DNA of 64,000 nt from assembly GCF_016638705.1 (NCBI RefSeq), contig NZ_CP067341.1, positions 1,801,501 through 1,865,500 on the forward strand, in the 5' to 3' direction. Positions 9,478 through 19,018 of this stretch are shown here, piece after piece; position 1 is the first letter of the stretch; every line of letters starts with the position of its first letter. The notes under the pieces are model-generated. The model was not told the origin of the DNA. It did not search any database and saw only the letters and a list, made by a program, of their open reading frames with translations. The translations under genes were made by a program, and so were the position numbers. Origin of the DNA: Lysinibacillus agricola. Its GTDB lineage: Bacteria > Bacillota > Bacilli > Bacillales_A > Planococcaceae.

Positions 9478-10056
9478 ATGAAGAATATTATCAAGAGGTT
9501 TTTTGTTATTGCTTCCATTTTATTATTTGTGAATTTCTCAATTACTACTGGTGTTTCGGCTCAAAGTGTCAATTCAACAAATGAATTGCAAATAAATAAT
9601 TTAACAGCTGAAAAAATAGAAGCTTTAGGATTTAGTGTTTATTTTACTAATGATGGTTTAATGAATATTGATAAAGAACGAGCTCTTGTATATTATGATT
9701 TTAGTCAACAAGAGTTAGATAGTATTGAATCACAATTAAAAAATATCTCTAAAGATAGAGTAGCTGAATTAAAAGAAATTACTATGAGTATTCAAAATAA
9801 TGATGAGCCTGTGGTATATGCAATTCCAGTAATAGTATGGGTTGGAGCTGGAATTATTGGTGTATTAACTGGAGCTGCAATCTATTTCACAGGTAAATAT
9901 ATGAACTGGCAAGAAAAGAAGTATTTAGTTGATACATGTTATAAGCATGGTGGACGACCTATTCTGGATAGTGGGGATACTGCTGGTCTTAATGGAGAAC
10001 CTAAAAAAGCTTGGTGGAAGATTGGGAATACGTATAGCTTTGAATGCGCTAAATAA
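9478..10056 (+). CDS. Secreted or membrane-anchored small protein, unrecognised
   Basis: I do not recognise this 192-aa protein. It starts with a signal peptide (basic MKNIIKRFF, hydrophobic core, likely cleavage after GVSAQ). A hydrophilic helical stretch (about residues 30-115) follows, then a glycine-rich hydrophobic segment (VIVWVGAGIIGVLTGAA, about 120-140), and a short tail with two cysteines and several tryptophans (TCYKHGG, KKAWWKIG, FECAK). The glycine-rich segment recalls pore-forming peptides and toxins, but this is only a resemblance. Base composition is more AT-rich than in the neighbours. The gene lies between two copies of a duplicated regulator end, which suggests insertion. 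Its own terminator follows directly. Confidence 0.65.
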   Translation: MKNIIKRFFVIASILLFVNFSITTGVSAQSVNSTNELQINNLTAEKIEALGFSVYFTNDGLMNIDKERALVYYDFSQQELDSIESQLKNISKDRVAELKEITMSIQNNDEPVVYAIPVIVWVGAGIIGVLTGAAIYFTGKYMNWQEKKYLVDTCYKHGGRPILDSGDTAGLNGEPKKAWWKIGNTYSFECAK

Positions 10057-10090
10057 CAAAAAAAGGCCTTTTAGGTCTTTTTTGTTATTT
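10051..10090 (+). terminator. Terminator of the small secreted protein gene
   Basis: AATAACAAAAAAAGGCC pairs with GGTCTTTTTTTGTTATT; the stem overlaps the stop codon and ends in a T-run. Confidence 0.75.
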
Positions 10091-10177
10091 ATATAGTAAA
10101 TATTTTGTAGTTAATTTATTTAAAATTATCATATCTTATAATATTGTCTAAATAAAATGTGAATGGGAGATGAAATT

Positions 10178-10348
10178 ATGGAGTTGCTTTTAGTTTTACT
10201 ATCACTAATTGTAATTGTTAGTTTAGTTATGGGTATTTCTTCGACTAAAAAATATTATAAATTTCAAGAAGAAAAATTTAATTTAGAAAAAGAAAAATTT
10301 AATTTAGAAAAAGAAAAATTTAATTTAGAGAAAAAGAGCTTAGAATAA
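10178..10348 (+). CDS. Small membrane protein with heptad-repeat tail
   Basis: This product of about 56 residues has one N-terminal membrane segment (LLLVLLSLIVIVSLVMG) and a charged tail with EKFNLEK repeated three times. The DNA repeat is a perfect 21-bp unit, so the tail is a seven-residue coiled-coil-like repeat that could change length by slippage. The start at 10178 follows GGGAG with good spacing; an in-frame ATG at 10163 precedes that site. It may pair with the secreted protein at 9478-10056. Function unknown. Confidence 0.5.
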   Translation: MELLLVLLSLIVIVSLVMGISSTKKYYKFQEEKFNLEKEKFNLEKEKFNLEKKSLE

Positions 10349-11058
10349 AAAATACGAAAATACAATTATTGTCGAATATACCAAAATGAAGCGTTAGCGA
10401 AATGGAATTGTCAAAACCTATAGAAGAATTGAATAAAAATAATTAAATTCCTCCACCAAATCATATTTAGATTTAGCAATAATAATAGGATGTACCAGAT
10501 ACAACTAAAAAGAAAATCACAACAAAAAAGAGTAAAATTGCTACTCTTTTTTGTTGAAACAAACACAAGAGCATAAGGGAAAAGTGCCCCAAAAATGTTT
10601 GTGGGGTAAGGCAGAGCCTAACTTTTGACTTTGCACGATCTCGTTCTGATTTTGGGAAATTGTCCGCAATTGCTAATGAGTAGGCGTCAAGACAAGAACT
10701 GTCATTGACGCTTTTTTTTGAGGGATAGAGAGTTGGGAATTTAGCCCCAAAAGTAGTGCTTGGGCAAAGAAAGCTGGGAGTGGAGTGAAAATGAGTACTT
10801 GAGCGAATAGAGTGTTGAGCGGAGCAATAAGTAGGGCAAGCCGAGCAAAAAGCGAGACAACCCACGCGGATAGTGCTTCAAGCGGAGCGGAAAACTGGGC
10901 AACCTGAGCGAATAGTGTAGCAAGAGGAGCAAAAACAAAACCTTCAAGAACAACAAAGGCTATAAAGCTGAATAAAAATTGACCTCACAAAGAAAGCCCA
11001 CGACGACACGGACGCGACTGCGAGGGCTAGTTGCTATTTAATTACACACAATCTCTTT
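10349..11058. repeat. Rearranged non-coding segment with duplicated pieces
   Basis: There is no intact gene here. Bases 10621-10684 are an inverted fragment of the MFS gene at about 12905-12965; translated on the minus strand it reads SLAIADNFPKSERDRAKS. Bases 10683-10720 repeat the terminator found at 15274-15309 (GCGTCAAGACAAGAACTGTC). Bases 10720-11058 match 8390-8611. Within them, 10790-10930 is a degenerate short tandem array of the type GAGCGAATAG / GGGCAAGCCGAGC, expanded here compared with the other copy. Confidence 0.7.
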
Positions 11059-12369
11059 TTACGATTCCCCTTGATGAAAGTTAATCTTATAAAATTTCTT
11101 TGGTCTGCCGCGAAGTTTTTCATGCTTCTTATAAATTAATTCAGCGACGCCTTTACTTTCTAGCTCGTTCAGTATGCGATTAGAGCTTCTGATGGTGATA
11201 TCTAAATGTAAGGCAATATCAGCAGAGGATAATTCATTTGTATTTGTTTTTTCAATGACAGATAAAATCTTTTGGATTAAAAGGAGGGAAATATTTAATT
11301 TTTCACTTAAGCGTTGTAGCTCAGGAGTTTCCTCTGTCATTTGTAAAACAACTTTTTCTTCTGTATTTGGGCTTATTAGTTGACCACTTTCTGTCATAAT
11401 AAATGATGGTTTTTCCTGTTGTTGTGCCTCGTGATTGGCGATATGTGCTTTTTTCCGAGCTTCATCAATGTTTTGACCAACTCCCCACCCGATATTAATG
11501 GCAAACGGTAAGTTTTCCGATAAAACCTCTACTAATGCATCTTGTGAAAAGTTATTAGTCATCGTTTGTAAATCCTTTTGAGAGGTGAAAATTTCAAAAT
11601 GAACACTTTGTTTTTGTATAATCATCGTTAAATGATTCTTTTTACTATATTCCAATAGCGTAGTATGCAACAAGCTTTGATTAAATTCTGCATTTGTATT
11701 TTCAATCTTAGAAGGAATCAAGGCATCACCTGTTATTTCACCAATCGCCATAATACTTTCTGATAATTGTTTATGTCGGACCTCTAAAATAACTTTTTCA
11801 AATACTTCTAAAATCGTTTCTGGAGATGCTGTGATAAGCTCTACGTTCACATCTTGCTCAGAAAGTTTGTCTAATATATTACTAAAAGCCGTAATAGATA
11901 GATCTACCTTTCCAGATCTATTTAATTCGATATGTCTTTCTAATAATTCCTCATAAAATTTATCCGTAATATCTAAATGGATAATATGTGCCTCTTCATT
12001 TTTTAAATATAATTCCTCTAATTTAATTAAATCTGTATATCCACTAAAGTCAAATGTCACTTTAGAAAAGTCCAAGTTAGGATATTTTCTACTGATATGA
12101 AATAGCTTTTTATAAAAATCTCGCTCATTTGCCATGTAGTAGTAGGTAGGTATTTGATAAATAACATTTGAACTTTGCAATACTAAATGGGCTAGACCGT
12201 TCATAACAACTGCATCAAAAAATAAATAGTTTTCTAAATATAATGGTTTAATTTCAGAAAGCTTTTTATATGTAAAAAAGGTTAATTCGCAGCGTTCTTT
12301 TAATTGTTCTTTGATTGGTAAAACATCTTGTAGAGAATTATGCGCTACAATCACACCGATTCGAATCAA
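11059..12369 (-). CDS. Transcriptional regulator with C-terminal winged helix
   Basis: This 436-aa protein is divergent from the MFS-M20 operon. The first 120 residues look like a receptor of the PrpR-N or Rossmann kind (MIRIGVIVAHNSLQD, FFDAVVMNGLAHLV). The middle region ends in INIGWGVGQNIDEARKKA, resembling the end of degenerate GGDEF-like domains in purine and sugar regulators. The last 75 residues (LSSADIALHLDITIRSSNRILNELESKG, then LRGRPKKFYKI) form a winged helix-turn-helix. GGAGGAGAATTC lies just upstream of the start. It probably controls the adjacent transporter and amidohydrolase genes. The exact family is uncertain. A truncated duplicate lies at 8398-9073. Confidence 0.75.
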   Translation of the reverse strand: MIRIGVIVAHNSLQDVLPIKEQLKERCELTFFTYKKLSEIKPLYLENYLFFDAVVMNGLAHLVLQSSNVIYQIPTYYYMANERDFYKKLFHISRKYPNLDFSKVTFDFSGYTDLIKLEELYLKNEEAHIIHLDITDKFYEELLERHIELNRSGKVDLSITAFSNILDKLSEQDVNVELITASPETILEVFEKVILEVRHKQLSESIMAIGEITGDALIPSKIENTNAEFNQSLLHTTLLEYSKKNHLTMIIQKQSVHFEIFTSQKDLQTMTNNFSQDALVEVLSENLPFAINIGWGVGQNIDEARKKAHIANHEAQQQEKPSFIMTESGQLISPNTEEKVVLQMTEETPELQRLSEKLNISLLLIQKILSVIEKTNTNELSSADIALHLDITIRSSNRILNELESKGVAELIYKKHEKLRGRPKKFYKINFHQGES

Positions 12370-12431
12370 AATGAATTCTCCTCCTAGATTTTTCTATTAG
12401 CTCTAGTATATTTGACATTTGCATCTTATAG

Positions 12432-12490
12432 CAATATTGAAGCCTATTTTTTGAATATTGTTGATTTTTTTCATAAGTATCCTCTATAAT
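12432..12490 (+). promoter_or_regulatory. Promoter and inverted repeat upstream of MFS-M20 operon
   Basis: TTGATT (12461-12466) and TATAAT (12485-12490) are 18 bases apart and form a sigma-A-like promoter. Immediately upstream, CAATATT (12432-12438) and AATATTG (12454-12460) form an inverted repeat that could bind the divergent regulator. This is predicted from sequence only. Confidence 0.5.
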
Positions 12491-12546
12491 CATTTAAGAC
12501 AGTCTTTAATATGTCCGAAAATAGAAAAACACAAGGGGGACTCTTA

Positions 12547-13764
12547 TTGGAAAGGTCTAACACAAGTAAGCAGAAGTACATAATTCTTGGGATTTTATTT
12601 TTAGCGTGGATTGTGAATTATTTGGATAAGCTATCTATGAATGTAGCAATCATTCCTATTGCGGAGGAGTTTAGTTTAAATGAGACGCAAGCAGGGTTAA
12701 TTATCAGTGTCTTTTTCATGAGTTATGCAGTGATGCAGTTAGTTGGGGGATATTTATCAGATAAATATGGGGCAAGACGTATGATTCTTATTTCGGTTTT
12801 ATTGTGGTCTATTTTTACGATTTTGACTGGCTTTGCATGGTCATTTGTATCACTTATTGTGATTCGTTTACTCTTTGGGATTGGCGAAGGAAGTTTTCCT
12901 GCAGCTAGCACATTAGCAATTGCGGACAATTTTCCAAAATCAGAACGAGGTCGTGCAAAGTCAACGCTTACAGCTGCTACTACTATTGGTAGTATGATTT
13001 CGACTATTGTAGCTGCAGCTTTAATAATTTCTATTGGCTGGCGAAATTTATTCTTTATTTTTGGTGTTTTAGGATTCCTATTAACGATTGTCCTTTATTT
13101 TTTATTAAAGCCAAACACTCAATACAGAGAAGAGGCAAATTCTATTAAAGTGAAAGTGCCACTAAAAAAATTATTAAAAATGCCAATGCTCTGGCAGTTA
13201 ATGTTGATGTACTTTGGCGTCAGTATTGTCAATTGGGGACTTACATCGTGGATGCCGACTTTTATGGTAAAGGAAAAAAATTTAGATATGGTTTCGATGG
13301 GAGCACTAGCAATAATTCCTGCGTTAGCAGCATTAATTGCTGTAGTGCTTACAGGCTGGCTAATTGATAAATTTGCTGTTGGTAAAGAGAAATATTTAAT
13401 TATGTTTGGTGCTTTTATTGCAGGCATTAGTTTATTTTTCATGACGAACGCTTCTTCAATTACGATGATTGTAACATTTCAAGCTTTAACATTGGCGGGC
13501 TGCTTGTTTGCTACAACAACGATATTAACTTTACCACTTAAATATTTCTCACATGATGTTATTGGAACGGCAACAGGGTTTATATATTTTGGTGGTCAGA
13601 TAGCTGGTGCAATATCTCCATCTATAATGGGGTACATCATCTCGCTATTTAATGGATCTTATTCAGCAGCATTCTTGTTCTTAATGGTTATGGTTATAAT
13701 TCCTATTCTAACAGCGACAACTTTAAGAACTAAAACATCAATAACTACAAATCCAACAGCTTAA
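12547..13764 (+). CDS. MFS transporter (ACS-type organic anion carrier)
   Basis: This protein of about 405 aa has twelve predicted membrane segments. NYLDKLSMNVAIIPIAEEF is typical of the anion:cation symporter branch (R/D in segment 1), and GGYLSDKYGARRMI is the MFS A-motif. The TTG at 12547 is preferred because AAGGGGGA ends six bases before it. An in-frame ATG at 12511 has no such site. The gene is 28 bases upstream of an AbgB-like hydrolase, so the carrier probably imports an N-acylated or aminobenzoyl-glutamate-like compound. A 60-bp inverted fragment of this gene lies at 10621-10684. Confidence 0.85.
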   Translation: MERSNTSKQKYIILGILFLAWIVNYLDKLSMNVAIIPIAEEFSLNETQAGLIISVFFMSYAVMQLVGGYLSDKYGARRMILISVLLWSIFTILTGFAWSFVSLIVIRLLFGIGEGSFPAASTLAIADNFPKSERGRAKSTLTAATTIGSMISTIVAAALIISIGWRNLFFIFGVLGFLLTIVLYFLLKPNTQYREEANSIKVKVPLKKLLKMPMLWQLMLMYFGVSIVNWGLTSWMPTFMVKEKNLDMVSMGALAIIPALAALIAVVLTGWLIDKFAVGKEKYLIMFGAFIAGISLFFMTNASSITMIVTFQALTLAGCLFATTTILTLPLKYFSHDVIGTATGFIYFGGQIAGAISPSIMGYIISLFNGSYSAAFLFLMVMVIIPILTATTLRTKTSITTNPTA

Positions 13765-13792
13765 TAAAAATAGAAAATGGAGTGAACGATTT

Positions 13793-15259
13793 ATGTCTAA
13801 TTCTTATATAAATGAAATATCCAAAATTATTGAAGATAAGCGAGATAAATATGTAGATATCAGCGATAAAATTTGGAACTTTGCCGAAATTCGTTTTGAG
13901 GAATTTCAATCTGCTGAATTATTATGCACGGCATTGGAAAGTGAAGGTTTTCAAGTTGAGAAGGGAGTGGCTGACCTAGAAACGGCTTTTATCGGTAGCT
14001 ATGGAAGTGGGAAACCTGTTATTGCTTTTTTAGGAGAATATGATGCACTTTCTGGCTTAAGTCAAAAAGGAGGGGCAGCAATGAAAGCTGCTACTCAAGA
14101 AGGGGGAAATGGTCACGGCTGTGGACATAATCTTCTCGGTACAGGATCCTTTGCAGCAGCAGTAGCTTTACGTGATTACATGGAAAAACATAATATTCCT
14201 GGTACAATCAGATTTTATGGCTGTCCAGCAGAAGAAGGGGGCTCTGGCAAAACATTAATGGTCCGTGCAGGTCTTTTTGATGATGTAGATTTTGCTTTAT
14301 GCTGGCATCCTGCTGACCATAATTTAATGATGTGTACGAGCTCCTTAGCCAATGTTCAAGCTTCCTTTAAGTTTACTGGACGTTCTGCCCATGCAGCTCA
14401 GGCACCGCATTTAGGTCGCAGTGCACTAGATGCCGTTGAACTTATGAACGTGGGAGTTAACTATCTTCGTGAGCATATAATTCCAGAAGCACGTGTGCAC
14501 TATGCAGTGACCAATACAGGTGGATTATCGCCGAATATTGTTCAAGCAGATGCAAGTGTTCTTTATTTAGTACGTGCACCAAAAACGAACCAAGTCAATG
14601 AAATTTATGAGCGTGTCTGTAAGATTGCTGAGGGTGCCGCATTAATGACAGGTACAAATGTTGAAATTATTTTTGACAAAGCATGCTCTAATCTAGTTCC
14701 AAACCATACAATGCAGCAAATAATGTTTGAACAGTTTACACAACTTGGTACACCACAATTCAGTGAACAAGATTATGAATTTGCTACGGAAATTAGAAAG
14801 ACTCTTTCTGAGCAGGAAAAGAATGGAGGAGGTCTGGCCGCTATTCCAGTATTTAGAGAGCTACTTGCAAAGGAAAAGGATACAGCATTATCAACAACGT
14901 TATTCCCTTACAATAAAGCATTTACAACTATCACGATGCCAGGCTCAACAGATGTGGGGGATGTAAGCTGGGTTGTCCCAACTGCACAATGTACAACGAC
15001 ATGTCATGCACAAGGGACACAACTGCATTCTTGGCAGGCCGTTGCTACAGGTACGACATCTATCGCTCATAAAGGGATGCTTCATGCTGGGAAAGTTATG
15101 GCTGCCACTGCAGCTGCGATGCTAGCGCAACCGGAATTAATTGAACAAGCAAAGCAAGAGCTAAAAGAACGTTTAGGAAATGAGATTTATCAAAATCCAA
15201 TTCCTCAAGATGTTAATCCTTCACACATCCGCAAATACTCATCTGATATAATCGAATAA
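13793..15259 (+). CDS. M20 family amidohydrolase, AbgB-like
   Basis: This 488-aa zinc-dependent amidohydrolase is closest in length and motifs to the AbgB subunit of p-aminobenzoyl-glutamate hydrolase. FLGEYDALSGL and GHGCGHNLLG supply metal ligands, and CPAEEGGSGK the general-base glutamate. FTGRSAHAAQAPHLGRSALD belongs to the dimerisation domain. The last ligand His is in TTTCHAQGTQLHSW. It lies 28 bases after the MFS gene and shares its operon. No AbgA-like partner is visible, so the true substrate may be another N-acyl amino acid. Confidence 0.87.
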   Translation: MSNSYINEISKIIEDKRDKYVDISDKIWNFAEIRFEEFQSAELLCTALESEGFQVEKGVADLETAFIGSYGSGKPVIAFLGEYDALSGLSQKGGAAMKAATQEGGNGHGCGHNLLGTGSFAAAVALRDYMEKHNIPGTIRFYGCPAEEGGSGKTLMVRAGLFDDVDFALCWHPADHNLMMCTSSLANVQASFKFTGRSAHAAQAPHLGRSALDAVELMNVGVNYLREHIIPEARVHYAVTNTGGLSPNIVQADASVLYLVRAPKTNQVNEIYERVCKIAEGAALMTGTNVEIIFDKACSNLVPNHTMQQIMFEQFTQLGTPQFSEQDYEFATEIRKTLSEQEKNGGGLAAIPVFRELLAKEKDTALSTTLFPYNKAFTTITMPGSTDVGDVSWVVPTAQCTTTCHAQGTQLHSWQAVATGTTSIAHKGMLHAGKVMAATAAAMLAQPELIEQAKQELKERLGNEIYQNPIPQDVNPSHIRKYSSDIIE

Positions 15260-15273
15260 TTGAAAAAAAAGAG

Positions 15274-15309
15274 GCGTCAAGACAAGAACTGTCATTGACG
15301 CTTTTTTTG
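15274..15309 (+). terminator. Terminator of the MFS-M20 operon
   Basis: GCGTCAA (15274-15280) pairs with TTGACGC (15295-15301) before TTTTTTT. A near-identical copy, displaced by rearrangement, is at 10683-10720. Confidence 0.8.
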
Positions 15310-15313
15310 CTTT

Positions 15314-17119
15314 TTACAACTGAGAGGAGACATTGACATCATCTTTTAAAAATTCAACACAGTTTCTGCCTCGTTTTTTTGCTCGATATAATGCTTTATC
15401 ACATCTTGATAATAATGTATTTAGTGTATCACCATCTGCATAGCTAGTTACCCCAAAGCTACTAGTTTTTCTCTGCACAACAGGGAATTGATGATTTTCT
15501 AATTGTTGACGTAGCTTTTCAGAAAGCTTTACAGCATCATCTAGTGTAGTTTGAGGACAAAAAACTAAAAACTCCTCGCCACCCCATCTGCCAATTGTAT
15601 CTTGCTCTCGAATCGTATTTTGCAATATCTCTGCTACGTTCATTAAAACCAAGTCGCCTACTTGATGGCCAAACTCATCATTTACTTCTTTAAAATAATC
15701 AATATCTAGTAGAATAATAGAGAACGGAACCTCTTGATGTTGAGCATGTTCAAATGCTTCTTCTAATACATAATCTAACCTTACACGATTTGGGATTTGG
15801 GTAAGGCGATCTGTATTTGCTAATTTTTCAAGCTCAAGTTTTGCCCTTTCTAGCTCTTGTGTTCGTTCTTTTACTTTATGTTCGAGCGTTTCATTTAGCA
15901 TTTTTTGCATTTCTTGATGCTCTTTTTTTATAATATTGATTTTATCGCCTAATGCTAATGACAAAAATATAGATTCAAAAATAGCACCAACTGCAGGAAT
16001 ATCCTCAAATATAACTGGATGGAATGGAATTATACTTAAAAAAGCCAATGCTTGTACAATGATGGAACCAAGTAGAACTGTCCAACCTACCAAATAAAAT
16101 CTAGCCATTTTCTGACCTTTTAATAACACAAATATTCCTGATAACCAAAGAAAAATAAAGACTACTACAGCAAAAATAATTGTAAAATTATCTGTAATCG
16201 TAACATCAGGGACAATGAAGGAAGCAATTAAAGAAAGTATAGTGATCCATAGTAGTAGATTAGCGGTTTTATGGAATTGTGGTAAATATTTTTTTAGTTC
16301 AAGAAACTCTTTGCAAAATAGAAGCATAAACAATAGTAAAAAAATTCCACTTATCGCGGGGGATTTTATAAAATACCATTTAGGCAAAAGGTGCCCCATT
16401 AGCTCAATATCTAAAGAATTCAATGCAGCTTGATAGAGGATAAAACTAAACATATACAAAACATAATAAAAGTAAGCCTTATCTTTTAACGAAAAAAATA
16501 AAAATAAATTGTAGATTAATAATGCTGATAAGAATCCATAAAAAATTCCTGTTAAATATTTATAGTCGATAATCTTATTGACAAAGCTATCCGTTGTGAA
16601 AAGATAAGAAATTAAATTTAATGGTAATTCGCCATCTAATTTTATATAAATTTCTTTGACGGATGGGTCTTGGATTTGAAATAAATTAGAGCGATAATGA
16701 ATTTTTTGATCGTCAATATTTGAAATGCCTCTCTTTTGAACACTATAGGAGCCATCTTCTTTCACTATAAACATTTCAATGCTATCAAGCTTGTCTGTTA
16801 CCTCTAACCAGTATGACTCCTGTTTATCCGTTAATAGTTCATCGGTATCTAATCGTAGCCAAATCGTATCATTCGTATGCCAAAAGAATAAAAAATTCTC
16901 TTTACTAGTAACAAAGGAATTGTCATATGTACCACTTACTAAATCTTCTATTGTGGTTTTTTTTGACGAGTCACGAAAAACATCATAATGCTGTCCCAAT
17001 ATAATAGGTTCAGATAGTTCTGCAGCATGACATGGTAAGCTGAATTGTGTAAAAGTAAATATAAGTACGATAAAAAAATAAAATAACAGTTTGGTCTTAA
17101 TAATTTTATTTTTCATCAT
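15314..17119 (-). CDS. 7TMR-DISM diguanylate cyclase
   Basis: This 601-aa membrane receptor is fused to a GGDEF domain. After a signal peptide (residues 1-31) comes an extracellular 7TMR-DISMED2-like region to about residue 180 (W-TNDTIWLRL, YWLEVTDKLDSIEMFI). Seven membrane segments follow (about 185-395), then a coiled coil (LNETLEHKVKERTQELERAK). The catalytic GGDEF domain includes LDIDYFKEVND and the active-site GRWGGEEFLVF. No RxxD inhibitory site is evident five residues before GGEEF. It should make cyclic di-GMP in response to an external ligand. It is a single gene, and its neighbours do not suggest the signal. Confidence 0.92.
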   Translation of the reverse strand: MMKNKIIKTKLLFYFFIVLIFTFTQFSLPCHAAELSEPIILGQHYDVFRDSSKKTTIEDLVSGTYDNSFVTSKENFLFFWHTNDTIWLRLDTDELLTDKQESYWLEVTDKLDSIEMFIVKEDGSYSVQKRGISNIDDQKIHYRSNLFQIQDPSVKEIYIKLDGELPLNLISYLFTTDSFVNKIIDYKYLTGIFYGFLSALLIYNLFLFFSLKDKAYFYYVLYMFSFILYQAALNSLDIELMGHLLPKWYFIKSPAISGIFLLLFMLLFCKEFLELKKYLPQFHKTANLLLWITILSLIASFIVPDVTITDNFTIIFAVVVFIFLWLSGIFVLLKGQKMARFYLVGWTVLLGSIIVQALAFLSIIPFHPVIFEDIPAVGAIFESIFLSLALGDKINIIKKEHQEMQKMLNETLEHKVKERTQELERAKLELEKLANTDRLTQIPNRVRLDYVLEEAFEHAQHQEVPFSIILLDIDYFKEVNDEFGHQVGDLVLMNVAEILQNTIREQDTIGRWGGEEFLVFCPQTTLDDAVKLSEKLRQQLENHQFPVVQRKTSSFGVTSYADGDTLNTLLSRCDKALYRAKKRGRNCVEFLKDDVNVSSQL

Positions 17120-17527
17120 GTATTCTTTCTCCTATCCTAATCCCTATCCTTCAGTTTCTAGTATGCTGATGTAAGGTTAAATAAGGTGCTCTTAAAATAG
17201 AGTGTTATGTAAATATATCACACTTTATTCTATGTTTAGGATTTTTACGAATACTAAATAAAAGATTAAAATAAAAGTTAAGACAATTAGTAACAAAAGA
17301 AGATAGATTGTTTAGGATTCCTTCGATTATCAAAGACCATAAGAGCAAGAATGAGGACGAAATGAATAACTATTTCCTGATAATATGGAGGCTAATAAAC
17401 AATAAGGAGATAGGCAAATGGTGAGTTGGAATTTTTAGATGCAGTATCCATTTTAGAAACAATGAATAGAGCAAATACTTAGGGGCAGGCCAGTAATGGG
17501 AAATAGCTGCAAAGGGGATGGAATTTA
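17120..17527. other. Intergenic region between divergent genes
   Basis: This AT-rich spacer should hold the promoters of the diguanylate cyclase (leftward) and adaA (rightward). A weak inverted repeat (AGAGTG...CACTTT) lies at about 17200-17226. Bases 17415-17480 read as a short peptide ending in stops and may be a gene relic. Nothing else is supported. Confidence 0.4.
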
Positions 17528-18088
17528 GTGGACAACAAAATCAATCTTTCATTTGAAGAAATGTGGGTGAAAATTATGGCCTGTGATCAAACATATGATG
17601 GGCTATTTTTTACAGCTGTAAAGACTACTAAAATCTATTGCCGTCCCTCATGCAAATCGAGAAAGCCGAAAAAAATAAATGTAGAATTTTACGATGATAT
17701 TCAAATGGTTGAGAGTGCTGGATATCGTGCATGTAAAAGGTGCCAGCCTGAAGTGGAACACTCTCCACATACTCAACTCATCAAAAAAGTAACAGCCTAT
17801 TTAATAAATGAATATAAACAACAGTTAACATTACAGGATATTGCTAATCATGTTGGGATTAGTCCATACCATCTTGAACGCCTATTTAAACAAGAAACTG
17901 GTGAAACACCGCGTACCTATTTAGAAAAAGTGAGAATAGATAAAGCTGTATATTTTTTGAAAAATACAAGCTATACAAATCTTGAAATTTGCTATGAAGC
18001 GGGATTTCAAAGTCCATCAAACTTCTACAAAGTGTTTCGGCATTTAAAACATTGTTCGCCTAGTGAATACCGTACCCAAGATCAATAA
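17528..18088 (+). CDS. adaA: AdaA: methylphosphotriester sensor and activator
   Basis: This 186-aa protein has an Ada zinc domain followed by an AraC-type DNA-binding domain. Cys38, Cys42, Cys69 and Cys72 (YCRPSCKSRK, RACKRCQPE) fall at the same numbers as the zinc ligands of E. coli Ada, with Cys38 the methyl acceptor. The two helix-turn-helix motifs lie in LTLQDIANHVGISPYHLERLFK and the region ending FQSPSNFYKVFRH. The start is GTG with AAGGGGA upstream. It is the first of three genes, so methyl damage to the DNA backbone should switch on its own operon of repair enzymes. Confidence 0.93.
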   Translation: MDNKINLSFEEMWVKIMACDQTYDGLFFTAVKTTKIYCRPSCKSRKPKKINVEFYDDIQMVESAGYRACKRCQPEVEHSPHTQLIKKVTAYLINEYKQQLTLQDIANHVGISPYHLERLFKQETGETPRTYLEKVRIDKAVYFLKNTSYTNLEICYEAGFQSPSNFYKVFRHLKHCSPSEYRTQDQ

Positions 18089-18100
18089 GGAGCTAAGGAT

Positions 18101-19018
18101 ATGAATTGGATCAATAATGAAACCTATATTGAGATTTACCCTCCTCTAGAATTTAATTATAGAGAGTGTTTAATTTTTTTAAATAGATCTAGTCAAGAGG
18201 TGCTTCATCGAATTAAAGACGGTTATTTATATAAATTGCTTAAAGTGAATGGACAGAATATTTTATGTAAAATAGGATATCAAGCAAATTCTATCAAAGT
18301 TGAATTTCCAGTACACACACCATCTGAAAGTACTCAAGAAAAAATTGTACAGTACATTTGTGAATGGTTTGATTTAAAAAGAAATCTGAATAGTTTTTAT
18401 GAAATGGCTCAAGAAGATAAAATTTTGCAGCCACTTGTTAAAAAATATTATGGTTTACGAATAATAGGCATGCCAGATTTATTCGAAGCACTCGTATGGG
18501 CCATTATCGGACAACAAATTAATTTAACATTCGCATACACATTAAAAAGACGATTTGTAGAACAATTTGGAGAAAGCTTAACATTTGAAGGAGAAACTTA
18601 TTGGCTGTTTCCAACATATGAAAGAGTTGCCGCTATTCAGGTGGATGACTTAAGAAATTTGCAATTTACACTTAGAAAATCTGAGTTCATTATAGATATT
18701 GCAAAAATCATGGCAAGCGGACAATTGACAAAAGAGATCTTGCTTCAACAAGAAGATTTTTTAAAAAGTAAAAATTTCTTAATGGCGATTCGAGGCGTTG
18801 GTGCATGGACAGCTGATTATGTGCTAATGAAATGCATACAAGATCCAACCTCATTTCCTATTGCAGATGTCGGTCTTCATAATGCCTTGAAAAATCAATT
18901 AGCATTAAATCGTAAGCCGACTATTGAAGAAATTAAGAGCATCGCAACACATTGGGAAGGCTGGCAGGCTTATGCCACTTTTTATTTATGGAGGTCACTA
19001 TACGATGAAACAATATAA
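18101..19018 (+). CDS. alkA: DNA-3-methyladenine glycosylase (AlkA type)
   Basis: This 305-aa helix-hairpin-helix glycosylase removes alkylated purines. The N-terminal third is the AlkA-specific beta domain. The HhH-GPD core spans about residues 115-290: IIGQQINLTFAYTLKRR, the hairpin AIRGVGAWTADYVLMKC, and the catalytic Asp in PIADVGLHNAL. It lies 12 bases after adaA. Its last 14 bases overlap the start of the methyltransferase gene, suggesting coupled translation. Confidence 0.93.
   Translation: MNWINNETYIEIYPPLEFNYRECLIFLNRSSQEVLHRIKDGYLYKLLKVNGQNILCKIGYQANSIKVEFPVHTPSESTQEKIVQYICEWFDLKRNLNSFYEMAQEDKILQPLVKKYYGLRIIGMPDLFEALVWAIIGQQINLTFAYTLKRRFVEQFGESLTFEGETYWLFPTYERVAAIQVDDLRNLQFTLRKSEFIIDIAKIMASGQLTKEILLQQEDFLKSKNFLMAIRGVGAWTADYVLMKCIQDPTSFPIADVGLHNALKNQLALNRKPTIEEIKSIATHWEGWQAYATFYLWRSLYDETI

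Noticed and set aside
13793..15259. Peptidase or aminoacylase assignment for the M20 protein
   Set aside because: Length and the GHGCGHNLLG and FTGRSAHAAQAPHLGR motifs fit AbgB-type hydrolases better.
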